Source: Actinoplanes siamensis
GTDB lineage: Bacteria > Actinomycetota > Actinomycetes > Mycobacteriales > Micromonosporaceae
Reading direction: 5' to 3'
DNA: 64,000 nt
Assembly (NCBI RefSeq): GCF_016862395.1
Contig: NZ_BOMW01000027.1
Span: 1-64,000, forward strand
The translations under genes and the position numbers were made by a program. The stretch's first letter is position 1, and the number at the start of each line of letters is the position of its first letter. Below, piece by piece: positions 15,532 through 24,506 of the stretch. The notes under the pieces were generated by a model, which saw only the letters and a list, made by a program, of their open reading frames with translations, was not told the origin of the DNA and did not search any database.

Positions 15532-16622
15532 CGCGCCCCGTCCGGCCGGGCCGTACGGCCCGGGTCGAACTCCGCCGGCAGGTCGACCGCGCGCCGCTCG
15601 ACCAGCTCGGCCAGCGCCCAACCGGTGTACGGGCCGGTCAGGATGCCCTGCCCGCCGTGCCCGGTGCCGACGAGCACCCGCGACGTGCCCGGGTACCGGC
15701 CGATCGACGGCCTGCCGTCGGGCGTGGCCGCGCGCAGCCCGGCCCGCGCACCGGCGAAGGTCGCGTCGCGCAGCCGGGGAAACCGGCTGACCACCTTCGC
15801 CAGCAGGAACGCCACGCCGGCGGCGGTGACCCGGTCGTCGAAGCCGGCGGCCTCCTCGGTGGAGCCGACGCCGATCCGGGCGTCGGCCGCCGGGCACACG
15901 TACGTCCGGCCGGACACCACCGAGCGCAGCGGCATCCCGGCGCAGGCCAGCTCGACTATCTGCCCGCGCACCGGGCGCACCGGCAGCGGCGGCAGCCCGC
16001 CGATCCGCCCCGACCACGGCCCGGCCGCGACGACGACCTGCTCGGCCGTCCAGGAGCGGCGCTCAGCCCGTACGGTCGCTGGCGCGCCGTCGCGGATCTC
16101 CAGCACCGGGCAGCCGAGCACGATCTCGGCGCCGGCCACGGCGCAGCGCCGGGCCAGCGAGTCCAGGTACGCGTCGGTGTCCACCACGTACCCCCGGTCG
16201 ACGGCGAAGCCGCCGAGCACGTCGGCGCCGTCGAGGACCGGCTCGCACGCGCGCAGCTCGTCCGGCTCCAGCCACCGGCCCAACGCGGCCGGCGCACGTT
16301 GGGCGGCCCGCTCCAACTCGGCCCGCTCGCCCGCTGTCCACGCCGGGCGCAGGACCCGTTCGCCGAGCCGCAGCGGAGGCCCGGCGGTGGCCACGTCGGC
16401 GTGCAGCCGCGCCGCCGCCTCGTCCACGAACCGGGCCAGCACCGGATCGGTCAGCAGGCGCAGCGACGGTACGGCCACACCGGCCGCCGCGCGGGAGCCG
16501 TCCCCGCCGCGCGGCGACGCGTCCACCACGACGACGCCAGCGCCGCGAGCAGCGAGTTCGCATGCCGCGCTGAGCCCGACCACGCCGGCGCCCACGACCA
16601 CCACGTCGGCCCGCTCGTTCAC
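15528..16622 (-). CDS. FAD-dependent oxidoreductase of the D-amino-acid/glycine oxidase family
   Basis: A 364-aa DAO-family flavoprotein. It opens with the Rossmann FAD site DVVVVGAGVVGLSAACELAA (GxGxxG), continues with GYVVDTDAYLDSLARRC and VVVAAGPWSGRIGGLPPLPV, and ends with the conserved GRYPGTSRVLVGTGHGGQGILTGPYTG that closes over FAD. Family members oxidise the C-N bond of amino acids or N-methyl amino acids to imines. In this operon it is a good candidate to oxidise an amino acid added to, or freed from, the scaffold peptide (inference). GTG overlaps the TldE-like stop by 4 bp. Confidence 0.85.
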   Translation of the reverse strand: MNERADVVVVGAGVVGLSAACELAARGAGVVVVDASPRGGDGSRAAAGVAVPSLRLLTDPVLARFVDEAAARLHADVATAGPPLRLGERVLRPAWTAGERAELERAAQRAPAALGRWLEPDELRACEPVLDGADVLGGFAVDRGYVVDTDAYLDSLARRCAVAGAEIVLGCPVLEIRDGAPATVRAERRSWTAEQVVVAAGPWSGRIGGLPPLPVRPVRGQIVELACAGMPLRSVVSGRTYVCPAADARIGVGSTEEAAGFDDRVTAAGVAFLLAKVVSRFPRLRDATFAGARAGLRAATPDGRPSIGRYPGTSRVLVGTGHGGQGILTGPYTGWALAELVERRAVDLPAEFDPGRTARPDGAR

Positions 16623-17920
16623 GGCAGCCTCCGCAGCACCAGCGACGGCAGCGTCACCTCGGCGGCGGTGACCAGCCGTACCGCGTCGTCGCCGGTGCCG
16701 ATGAGCAGGCGTAACGCGGAGAGGAGGTCGACGTTGAGCTCGAACGGCGCGACCCGCCGTATCCGCCGGCCGCCGCGCACGATCCAGCCGGCGACGATCA
16801 GCTCCAGCCGTCCGGCCACCGGCATGGTGTTCAGGTTGTCGATCCGGCAGCACAGTTCCAGGTGATCGGCCGGCATGACGCCACGCCCACCGGCGATCCG
16901 CATCCGGATCGCTTGACCTATCGGCTGCTCGGGCAGACCGAACCGGATACCCCGGCCGTTGGGTTCGTGGCCCATGGCCCGCGCGCTGTCCACCGAGTGC
17001 AGCAGCGCAACCGGGCGCCCGTCGGCGACCAGCTCGACCGGGCGTACCCGGTATCCCTCGTCGTCGACCGTACGCAGCGGCTCACCCTGTTCGGTGCCCG
17101 GGTCGTCGACCCGCAGGCAGCGCGGGAACAGCTGCCGGCCGAGCGCCTTGGCGATCCCGCCGTACGCGATCGCGGTCGTTCCGGACAGTAGCCAGGCGAG
17201 CGCACCGGCGAGCGGTGCGGCGACCGCCGGGCGCAGCACGACCGGTAGGTCGCCCGGCGGCGCGACACCCGGCCCGGCCAGCGCGCCGAGCGCGTCGGCC
17301 ACCCGGGCAACCAGCGGCTCGTCGTCGATCCGCCCGTGCAGCGCCATGCGCGACTGGGCGTCGGAGACCGCGCCGTACGGCGTTTCGCAGCGCGCCATCA
17401 GACGCTCGTCGCTGTAGTACTCGGCCGCGTCGGCGCCGCTGCGGGTCACCAACCCGGCGATCGTCTGGTACCGGTTGACGATGACGGCCTGTACGGCGGC
17501 GCCGATCGCGGTGAGCTTGTCGGCCAGGCCGGTGGCGCTGGACTGCACCACGTCCGCGAACAGTCGGCTGGTGATCGGCTGCCGGCGGGCGGTGTCCACC
17601 GTGATCACCGGGGGCGGCTGCTTCGGTACGCCGTAATCGCGGGCGGTCCAGTGCGCCTGGTCGATCAGTCGGCACAGGTCGTCCAGGTCGTCCACCGCGC
17701 GGGCCGCCCAGCCGCACCGCCCGTCCGCCCACACGCGGCTGGCGTAACCCCACCCGCCGCCGTGCACGGTGGTCAGCGCGCCGGTCGCCGGTAGCAGCGA
17801 ACAGCTCAGCTCCGCGGTGTCGTGCACCCACAGCTCCACCTCGTCGGCGGCGGGCGCCGCGGCGGCGACCGCCTCCCGTGCCAGGCGTACCGCGTCCCAC
17901 GACGGAAACGGCACCGTCAT
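16619..17920 (-). CDS. TldE/PmbA-like subunit of a TldD/TldE protease
   Basis: A 433-aa TldD/PmbA-fold protein lacking the HExxxH metal motif, as expected of the non-catalytic partner. Recognisable: VELWVHDTAELSCSLLPATG at the N terminus (self-protection fold), SGTTAIAYGGIAKALGRQLFP, CLRVDDPGTEQGEPLRTVDDEG, and LELCCRIDNLNTMPVAGRLELIVAGWIVRGG near the C terminus. Known Tld heterodimers degrade unfolded peptides processively in microcin B17 maturation. Here the pair probably removes or trims the scaffold peptide. ATG overlaps the TldD-like stop (ATGA). Confidence 0.82.
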   Translation of the reverse strand: MTVPFPSWDAVRLAREAVAAAAPAADEVELWVHDTAELSCSLLPATGALTTVHGGGWGYASRVWADGRCGWAARAVDDLDDLCRLIDQAHWTARDYGVPKQPPPVITVDTARRQPITSRLFADVVQSSATGLADKLTAIGAAVQAVIVNRYQTIAGLVTRSGADAAEYYSDERLMARCETPYGAVSDAQSRMALHGRIDDEPLVARVADALGALAGPGVAPPGDLPVVLRPAVAAPLAGALAWLLSGTTAIAYGGIAKALGRQLFPRCLRVDDPGTEQGEPLRTVDDEGYRVRPVELVADGRPVALLHSVDSARAMGHEPNGRGIRFGLPEQPIGQAIRMRIAGGRGVMPADHLELCCRIDNLNTMPVAGRLELIVAGWIVRGGRRIRRVAPFELNVDLLSALRLLIGTGDDAVRLVTAAEVTLPSLVLRRLP

Positions 17921-19203
17921 CCCGCAACCTCCCCGGCCGACACGGTACGCAGCCCACCGATGCGTACGGCCGGCTGCTCGAAGCCCACGATCAGCGGGCC
18001 CTGGTTGAGCTTCCCGCAGCCACCGCCGCCGATCCACGCCGCCGGATCGGCGGCGACCGCCTCCACCTCGCGCAGCGCGTCGAGTCCCCGACCGAACAGG
18101 TGGACCTCGCCCAGCCGGGCCACCGGCACGCCGTCGCGCAGCAGCAGCGCCTGCGGGGCGTGCAGGCCGAACTCGCCGGTGGTGAGGTGCACGTACCGGA
18201 CCCGCAGTCGTCCGACGCGCACCGCCTCGCCAGGCGCCCCGGCCACCTCGCCGGACGTGTTCGGGCCGGGCAGCACGCGCGTGTGCGCCTGCCGGGGAAT
18301 CGCCGGGTACAGGTAGCTCATCCGGCGCCCGTGCCCGTTGGCGACGGTACCGGCGACGGCGGCGGTGCTCCGGCTGTGCATGATCTCGCCGACGGCGCCA
18401 TCGCGGATCAGCGGGACCGGGCTCGCCTCAACGCCCTCGTCGTCCACCCGGTACCCGAAGCTCGCGTTGGCCGACAACGGATCGTCCAGGACGGTCAGCC
18501 ATCCGGGCGCGACCGGCTTGCCGAGCAGCGGGGCGAGGTACGACTGTCGGCTCGCGACCACGTCGGCCTCCAGCGGGTGTCCGCACAACTCGTGGAACAC
18601 GATCGCGCACGCGCCGGGATCGAACACGACCGGGCGTACCCCGTCCGGCAGCGTCCGCTCGGGCAGCGCGGCGGCCTCGGCCAGGTCGCCGGGGAGCCGG
18701 TCGAACAGCCCGCCGGCGAGTGCGGGAAGCCCCGCCGGGTCGGCGATCGCCGAGTCCCGCCGCACGCGCAGCGGCCGGCCGTCGGCCGCCACGGTCGCCT
18801 CCAGGTTCGCGGTGCAGAACCGGCGGCGGTCGGGCCGCAGGCCACCGGGCACGCCGGCGACAATGCGCTGGTCGTACACGCGAAGGCTGACGGTCAGCAG
18901 CGACCAGCCCATCGGCCGGGCGCGGTCGGCGAGGTCCGCGGCCAGGGCCGACAGCACGTCGCGAGCGGCGACCTCCGCCGGCCACGGGCCCCGCAGCGCC
19001 GCCAGGTGCTCCCGGTCCGACGCGGACAGCTCGGCGGCGTCGGCGCGGACGCCCCGGTCGTATTCGTAGCGGGCGTCGCCGCCGTGGTGCGTGCTGCGGC
19101 CCATCCCCAGGTACCGGCCCACCTCGGCGGTGGTCCGATCGCCGCGACGCAGGACGTGCACCGCCTCGCGCCGTTCGGCGAAGTACACAGCCGGCTCGGT
19201 CAT
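17917..19203 (-). CDS. TldD-like metalloprotease (catalytic subunit)
   Basis: A 428-aa TldD-family protein with the zinc-binding HExxxH at residues 204-209 (VFHELCGHPLEADVV), matching the family HEAIGHGLEGD, and later HTRVLPGPNTSGEV and IGGGGCGKLNQGPLIVGFEQP near the C terminus where further ligands lie. It pairs with the next gene. Position between the tailoring flavin reductase and the TldE partner supports proteolytic release of the product from the 51-aa scaffold. ATG overlaps the reductase stop by 4 bp. Confidence 0.85.
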   Translation of the reverse strand: MTEPAVYFAERREAVHVLRRGDRTTAEVGRYLGMGRSTHHGGDARYEYDRGVRADAAELSASDREHLAALRGPWPAEVAARDVLSALAADLADRARPMGWSLLTVSLRVYDQRIVAGVPGGLRPDRRRFCTANLEATVAADGRPLRVRRDSAIADPAGLPALAGGLFDRLPGDLAEAAALPERTLPDGVRPVVFDPGACAIVFHELCGHPLEADVVASRQSYLAPLLGKPVAPGWLTVLDDPLSANASFGYRVDDEGVEASPVPLIRDGAVGEIMHSRSTAAVAGTVANGHGRRMSYLYPAIPRQAHTRVLPGPNTSGEVAGAPGEAVRVGRLRVRYVHLTTGEFGLHAPQALLLRDGVPVARLGEVHLFGRGLDALREVEAVAADPAAWIGGGGCGKLNQGPLIVGFEQPAVRIGGLRTVSAGEVAG

Positions 19204-19775
19204 GTGGTTCTCGCCAACGTCCCGGCGCAGGCGTACCGGCGCAGTTCGCCGCACATCCGTTCCAGCCGCGCGGCGATCGTCGCCTGGCCGCCGTCGCCCC
19301 ACGCCGCGCCCTCGCTGGAGTCCACCGCCACGACCGTCGGCATCGCCACGGCGCGCAGCGCCCGGGTGATGTGCTCCATCGCGGTGATCGCCTGCAGCGC
19401 CGCGCCGGCCATGCTGCCGACCGCGAGCAGGCCGACGGCCTTGCCGGACAGCCATGGCGGGTCGTCGTCGGCCAGCGCCTGCAGGTAGTCGATGGTGTTC
19501 TTGAAAGCGCCGCCGACGGTCCCGTGGTAAACCGGGCTGGCGAACACGATCGCCTGCGCCGCGCGCACCTCCTTCAGCAGCAGCCGCGCGGCCGGCGGCG
19601 GATCGGCCAGCATGCCCGGATCGAACAGCGGCAGCGGGTGGCCGCGTAGCGGGAACAGCTTCACCCGCATGCCCTGGTTCCGCGCCTCGCGCAGCGCCAT
19701 CCGCAGCAGCAGTTCGGTTGACGAATCCGCGCGCATGCTCCCGCCGACACCGAGTACCGTCACTTCCTCGCCCAT
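19200..19775 (-). CDS. NADPH-dependent FMN reductase family flavoprotein
   Basis: A 191-aa flavodoxin-fold protein: VTVLGVGGSMRADSSTELLL (phosphate loop for FMN), ASPVYHGTVGGAFKNTIDYL (the family GS/PxYxGxxxxxLKNxxD motif) and KAVGLLAVGSMAGAALQAITAM. Homologues reduce FMN or act directly as flavin oxidoreductases; in pyrroloiminoquinone-type pearlin pathways a flavoprotein hydroxylates a peptide-borne Trp (established for AmmC1). Whether this one modifies the peptide or only supplies reduced flavin cannot be told. ATG is 10 bp after the preceding ligase. Confidence 0.85.
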   Translation of the reverse strand: MGEEVTVLGVGGSMRADSSTELLLRMALREARNQGMRVKLFPLRGHPLPLFDPGMLADPPPAARLLLKEVRAAQAIVFASPVYHGTVGGAFKNTIDYLQALADDDPPWLSGKAVGLLAVGSMAGAALQAITAMEHITRALRAVAMPTVVAVDSSEGAAWGDGGQATIAARLERMCGELRRYACAGTLARTT

Positions 19776-19785
19776 GCCTGCCCCC

Positions 19786-22083
19786 TCACCCTCGTCGGCC
19801 CGGTTCTGGTCCGGTCGACCGCCGCACCGCGAGCCTCACCTCACACACCCGCCGATCGGCGCCGGCGTCCTGCCACAGCCGTCCCGGACCGGGCAGCATC
19901 TCGGTCAGCCGCACCGGCCCGCCCTTCGCCTCCGCAAGGAGCAGATCCACCAGGTGTGGACTGGCCAGGTCGAGGTAGAACGGCTTGCGCTCCCCCGCAG
20001 TCCCCGCGAAGCAGCGGCGCGGTACCCCCCGGCCGAGCATCGCGCGCACCGCGGCGGAGTATCGCGGCAGGCCCGGCGAGGCGTCGGCGGCCAGCGCCCC
20101 GGCCGGCAACCGCCAGGTCGCACGCTGCACGATCACGTCGCCGACCACGACGCGCGGGGTGAACGGGCCCAGATCCACCGTAGGCCAGGCCGCGCTCGGT
20201 ACGCCCAGCGGAGACTGCAGCCGGCCCTGAGGATCACCGAGCAGCAGGGCGATCCGTGCTCCGCTGTCACGCACCACGACCGACCCGTCGTCGAGAACGT
20301 CCAGCTGGTCGGTGCGCAGCGCCCGGTCGGCCGAGGTCGCCGGCCCGCTCAGCTCCAGCGTGTGCGGCAACAGCTCCAGGTAGCAGAGCTTGCCGAACCT
20401 CTGTGACGTGGCCACGTGCACCAGCTCCGGCACGGTGGCGCCGAGCCACCGGCGCGTGGCGCCGGACAGCGTGTCCCGGTTCGGCAGCAGGCTGCACAGG
20501 TTCGTCAGCCCCTGCAGGCCCCAGTGCAGTTCGCCCACGATGATCGGCGCGTCCGCGCGCCGTACCCGTTCCGGGTCGGTGGTGTCGAAGTGCAGGTCCG
20601 GTGACAGCAACACCGGGGGTGCCGGACCCACCGGAGACGCGAGGCGCGAGACGTCCGCCGGGGGCAGCAGGACTGTCCGGCTCACACCGTCCCACCGGTC
20701 CGCGACCAGCGCGGCGAGCTCCCCCGCGACCGGGGTGCCGGTGACCGGTTGCTCCCGCTGGATCTCCAGCGCCGACAACACGTCGGTCAGCGAACGCCGG
20801 GCGGCGGCGCCGAACGCCGCCCGCCACGCCTCGGTGAACCGGTCGCGGGCCGCGCACCACGCCTGTACCCCGGCCGCGGCGGCGACGTCGAGCACCGGCG
20901 CCAGCCGGGCGGCCAGCCGGTCGCGCGCCGGCGCGTCCAGGCACAACGCCAGCCGCGGGTCGTACGTCTCCTGGTACAGCGGGACGCGGTCGGCGTAGAG
21001 CGCCCCGGCGCCCCGGCGCGACGCGTCGACGCCCCGCTCGCCGAGCAACCGGCCGACCCGCGCGGACACGTCCAGCTTGGTCGTCGCGTCACCGGCCGCG
21101 AACGCCGCGGCGGCGTCGGCGAGCCGGCGCACCAGCGCACCGGCGGCCGCGTCGGGCAGCCCGGCCGCCACCGCGCCGAGCGCGGCCAGCGCGTCCGGCT
21201 CCCCCGCCGGCACGGCGAAGCCGCCGACCCAGAGCAGGTCGCGCCGGTGCAGCTCACGCAGCCGCTCCGGGCGGGGGTCGAGCCGCCCGGCCGCCACGGC
21301 ACGCACGTACCGCGCGGCCGGGGACCGCGCGGGCAGCGTCGGGGCACGCGAGCCAGGCCGGCGGGACCGGCCGCCGAGGTCGGCGCCGTCCAGCCAGATG
21401 CCGGCCAGTTCGCGGGCCGCCCAGTACGCCAGGAACCCGCGATGGGCCGCCCGCTCCGGCAGCGGTACCGTGCCGGCGCCGAGGCGCGCATACCCGATCG
21501 GGCCGGCCACGCCGTTGGTCTCGCACTTGGCGGCCAGCCGCTGCAGGAACGCGGCCATCTTGCGCTCCCGCTGGTTGGGCGCCGCACCGGTCGGCGGCCG
21601 CCGCAGCAGGATCCGGACGGCGGTGTCGAGGATTTCCGGGGTGAGCAGAACGAGGGCCGCCCGCACGACGTCGTCGCGCAGGCTCCGGTCCAGGTGGTCG
21701 CGCGCCGACGCGAGCGCCTCGGCGTACGCGTCGCCGAGCGGGCCGGCCGAGTCCCGCAGGCGCGCGCACAGGACGTTCCACCGCTCGGCGAACGCGGCAT
21801 CGGCGAGATCCGGCGGCATCGGCGCGTCGGGCCCGATCGGCTGGCGCTGGCGCAATCGGCGCAGGCACCGGCCGGTATGGTGAACGTCCTCCGGGCCGGC
21901 CGGCCGCGGCACCCGGGTGGCGGCGAGGTACGCGCGCTCGGCGGCGTCGAGTTCCGCGGTGATCCGGGCGTGCTCGACCGTCGCGTCGTACAGCGCCGGC
22001 GCGGCCAGACCCTCGACGAGGCCGAACCCGAACCCGGCAGCGCGTACCACGCCGAGTTCGAAGACGCTCCACCGCGGGCTCAT
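19786..22083 (-). CDS. LanB-like peptide aminoacyl-tRNA ligase candidate (PEARL 7 of 7)
   Basis: A 765-aa protein of the lantibiotic dehydratase N-terminal (tRNA-dependent) family without an elimination domain. Landmarks shared by all seven paralogues: VVRAAGFGFGLVEG (12-25); the signature KCETNGVAGPIGY (186-198), divergent from the usual KNETTSFFGP; LYADRVPLYQETYDP (about 362); the VGELHWGLQG histidine; and ERKPFYLDLASPHLVDLLL near residue 700, followed by RVCEVRL. In the LanB family this domain uses aminoacyl-tRNA; in PEARLs it adds an amino acid to a peptide C terminus. The divergent signature suggests a different tRNA or peptide substrate. ATG overlaps the previous stop. Confidence 0.75.
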   Translation of the reverse strand: MSPRWSVFELGVVRAAGFGFGLVEGLAAPALYDATVEHARITAELDAAERAYLAATRVPRPAGPEDVHHTGRCLRRLRQRQPIGPDAPMPPDLADAAFAERWNVLCARLRDSAGPLGDAYAEALASARDHLDRSLRDDVVRAALVLLTPEILDTAVRILLRRPPTGAAPNQRERKMAAFLQRLAAKCETNGVAGPIGYARLGAGTVPLPERAAHRGFLAYWAARELAGIWLDGADLGGRSRRPGSRAPTLPARSPAARYVRAVAAGRLDPRPERLRELHRRDLLWVGGFAVPAGEPDALAALGAVAAGLPDAAAGALVRRLADAAAAFAAGDATTKLDVSARVGRLLGERGVDASRRGAGALYADRVPLYQETYDPRLALCLDAPARDRLAARLAPVLDVAAAAGVQAWCAARDRFTEAWRAAFGAAARRSLTDVLSALEIQREQPVTGTPVAGELAALVADRWDGVSRTVLLPPADVSRLASPVGPAPPVLLSPDLHFDTTDPERVRRADAPIIVGELHWGLQGLTNLCSLLPNRDTLSGATRRWLGATVPELVHVATSQRFGKLCYLELLPHTLELSGPATSADRALRTDQLDVLDDGSVVVRDSGARIALLLGDPQGRLQSPLGVPSAAWPTVDLGPFTPRVVVGDVIVQRATWRLPAGALAADASPGLPRYSAAVRAMLGRGVPRRCFAGTAGERKPFYLDLASPHLVDLLLAEAKGGPVRLTEMLPGPGRLWQDAGADRRVCEVRLAVRRSTGPEPGRRG

Positions 22084-24506
22084 GGCAGGTCCCGATCGGG
22101 TGAGATGAGGCAGGCCAGCCGCAACTCGGCCGCCTGCGCGGCGCCGTGCGGACGCCACCACAGCTGGTCGACGTCGGGCAGGCACTCGGAGACCCGGATC
22201 CGGCCGGCGCCGAACCGGGCCAGGTCCCGTACGGCCACCGGATCGTCCAGGTCGACGAAGACGGGCTTCGGCTCCCTCTCGTGGCGCACGAACACCCGGT
22301 CCGGCAGCCGGTGCTCGCGCCGTAGCCGCTGGACGCGGCGCCACCACGCGAGGGGGGTGCCGGGATCGGCGTCGACGCGTCCGGACCAGGCGGCGCGGTG
22401 CACCACGACGCCGTCCACGAGGACCCGCGGCGTCGCGACGAACCCATCGCCGGGCGGTGTCGGGAGGTCGAGCCCGGTGAGGCAGGGCAACGACACCGCG
22501 CGGTGCAGCGGGCTGCGCAGGTCGCCCGGGTACAGGTGGTACCGGGTGCCGTCGACGGTGACCGCGGCGCCGTCCGGCGCGACGGCCACCGCGGAGATCG
22601 GCACGACCTGCGCGGGCGGCTTCGCCGACACGCCGGTCAGCTCGATGCTCAGACCCGGTGGTTCAGGCGTGATGTGCATGCTCCGGCGCCGGGACACCAC
22701 CGAGGCCAGTGACGCCACCGGCAGGTTCGCGCTGAGCGTCCGGCAGAACGCGTCGTAGAGCGTCGCGGCGTCGCTGTGCACGCGACTTGACGAGCCGCCG
22801 AGGATCGACGTCGAGTCGTCGTGAACCTCCCCGACCACCCAGGTGGCGCCCTCCCCCGGCGTACCGGTGGCGAGCAGGTCGACGCCGGGCAGCGCGTGCG
22901 CCGGGTACCTCTCGTCGGCGGTGAGCGTTGCCCAGTACGGCGCGCACAGCTGGTCCACCTCGGACGAGGAGAGACTCACCCGCCCGGCGCGGGCCCGCTC
23001 GGTCGCCAGCACCGCCAGCGCGGCGCGCAGCGCGTCGGCGCGGGGCGTGGCGGCCGGCACCGGGCGCCCGGCGGCCACCGCCAGGTTCACGGCCTGCCCA
23101 CCGAGCGCCCGGCGTACTGCCAGCCGCGCGTCCGCGCGTTCCAGGACCGCGATCAGGTACAGCAACGGCACGGTCGCGGCCAGGACGCGGCCGATGCCGT
23201 CCACCGTCGGCCGGCCGGCCACGGTCCGCTCGCTGTACGGGCTGGCGCACTCCTCGTGCCAGAACGCGCGGTCGGCGTACTGGGCGCCCTCGCCGCGACT
23301 GGTCGCGAGGCCCTCACCGCGTAACTCGCGCCCGGCCCGGTCGAGCACTTCGGCGCGCTCCGGCCAGTCGGTGCGCGCCACCCGGTCCAGGTGCTCACGC
23401 AGCCGGGCCGGTGCGGTCACCGCCGCCCCGGCCGGTGCCAGCCTCGCCAGCGCGTCGACCAGCCAGGCGAGGCCGTGGCGCTCGGTGGCCGGGACGGTCA
23501 CGCCCATCCGCAGGGCCGACCGGATGCCGGCCAGCTCGCGGCGGACCTCGGCGACAGGCGACCCGCTCGCCTGGGCGAGTTCGCCGGTCGTACGCCAGCC
23601 GTCCAGCAGCCGCCACAGCCCCACCTGCGCCGGGTTGAGCGGCACGGTACGGCCGTCGAGGTCGCGGACCAGCCGGTCGCCGTCCGTGCGCCACAGCGGA
23701 TCCCGGCTGACCGGCAGCCGGTCGGCGGGCAACCCGCGGCGGGCGCGCTCGGCCAGGTCGCGGACCAGCCAGGCGGCGGCGTCCACGTCGACCCGCTCAG
23801 CGGCCGGTGCGCCGGCCCGCAGCGGCTCGGCCTCGGCGTCGTCGAACCGCACGAACAGCGACGGTCCGAAGAACGACACGGTCTCGCACCGCGTACCGAT
23901 CCGGCGCAGGAAGCGGTGTGCCGTGGCGAGGTCGGCGAAGTCCTTGCCGCGCAGGCGGTCCGGCTGGTGAAGCACACCGCCGTCGCGGTGCAGGCGGGCC
24001 GCGAAGCCGGGTGTGGACTGGCTGAGCGCGCGCGCCACGCGCGGCTCGCGGACCCGCTCGCGAACCTGGTCGAGGACGTGAGCGGACTCCTCGGCCAAGG
24101 CGTGCGCCAGGCCGTCCGCCGCGGCGTCGCGATCGACGACGGCCGCCGACCAGACGGACACCCAGCCGGCGTGGCCGAGGTCGCCGAGCAGCGCGGCGTG
24201 GCCGTCGGCGATCAGCAGCGCCCTGCGGACCCGGCGGCCGCACCGGACCGCGGCGTTGCGCGCGGCCCGGTCCAGCTCGGGAAACCGGTCGCGTACCGCC
24301 GGGAAGACCCGCGCCACGAACGCCGCCTGCGCGTCGGCGACCGCCGCCTCGGCACGCACCAGACGCCGTTCGGCCTCGGCGCTGGCACCCGTCGGGCGGG
24401 GCACAGTCGCCGTCCAGCCGAAGCCGGGCGTCCGCAACTGCGCCACCGGGTACACCGACCAGCGCAGCGCCGCCGCGGTGTTGCCGCCGTGCGCGAGGCC
24501 GGTCAC
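22080..24506 (-). CDS. LanB-like peptide aminoacyl-tRNA ligase candidate (PEARL 6 of 7)
   Basis: An 808-aa paralogue with an N-terminal extension of about 20 residues before QLRTPGFGWTATV. Its signature is RCETVSFFGPSLFVRFD (206-222), half-way between the canonical and divergent forms. Others: QYADRAFWHEECASPYS, VVGEVHDDSTSILGG, ITPEPPGLSIELTG, RVFVRHEREPKPVFVDLDDPVAVRDL and a C-terminal AAELRLACLI. No SpaB_C elimination domain. GTG start overlaps the upstream stop (GTGA). It is one of the larger members; the added amino acid cannot be predicted from sequence by eye. Confidence 0.75.
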   Translation of the reverse strand: MTGLAHGGNTAAALRWSVYPVAQLRTPGFGWTATVPRPTGASAEAERRLVRAEAAVADAQAAFVARVFPAVRDRFPELDRAARNAAVRCGRRVRRALLIADGHAALLGDLGHAGWVSVWSAAVVDRDAAADGLAHALAEESAHVLDQVRERVREPRVARALSQSTPGFAARLHRDGGVLHQPDRLRGKDFADLATAHRFLRRIGTRCETVSFFGPSLFVRFDDAEAEPLRAGAPAAERVDVDAAAWLVRDLAERARRGLPADRLPVSRDPLWRTDGDRLVRDLDGRTVPLNPAQVGLWRLLDGWRTTGELAQASGSPVAEVRRELAGIRSALRMGVTVPATERHGLAWLVDALARLAPAGAAVTAPARLREHLDRVARTDWPERAEVLDRAGRELRGEGLATSRGEGAQYADRAFWHEECASPYSERTVAGRPTVDGIGRVLAATVPLLYLIAVLERADARLAVRRALGGQAVNLAVAAGRPVPAATPRADALRAALAVLATERARAGRVSLSSSEVDQLCAPYWATLTADERYPAHALPGVDLLATGTPGEGATWVVGEVHDDSTSILGGSSSRVHSDAATLYDAFCRTLSANLPVASLASVVSRRRSMHITPEPPGLSIELTGVSAKPPAQVVPISAVAVAPDGAAVTVDGTRYHLYPGDLRSPLHRAVSLPCLTGLDLPTPPGDGFVATPRVLVDGVVVHRAAWSGRVDADPGTPLAWWRRVQRLRREHRLPDRVFVRHEREPKPVFVDLDDPVAVRDLARFGAGRIRVSECLPDVDQLWWRPHGAAQAAELRLACLISPDRDLP

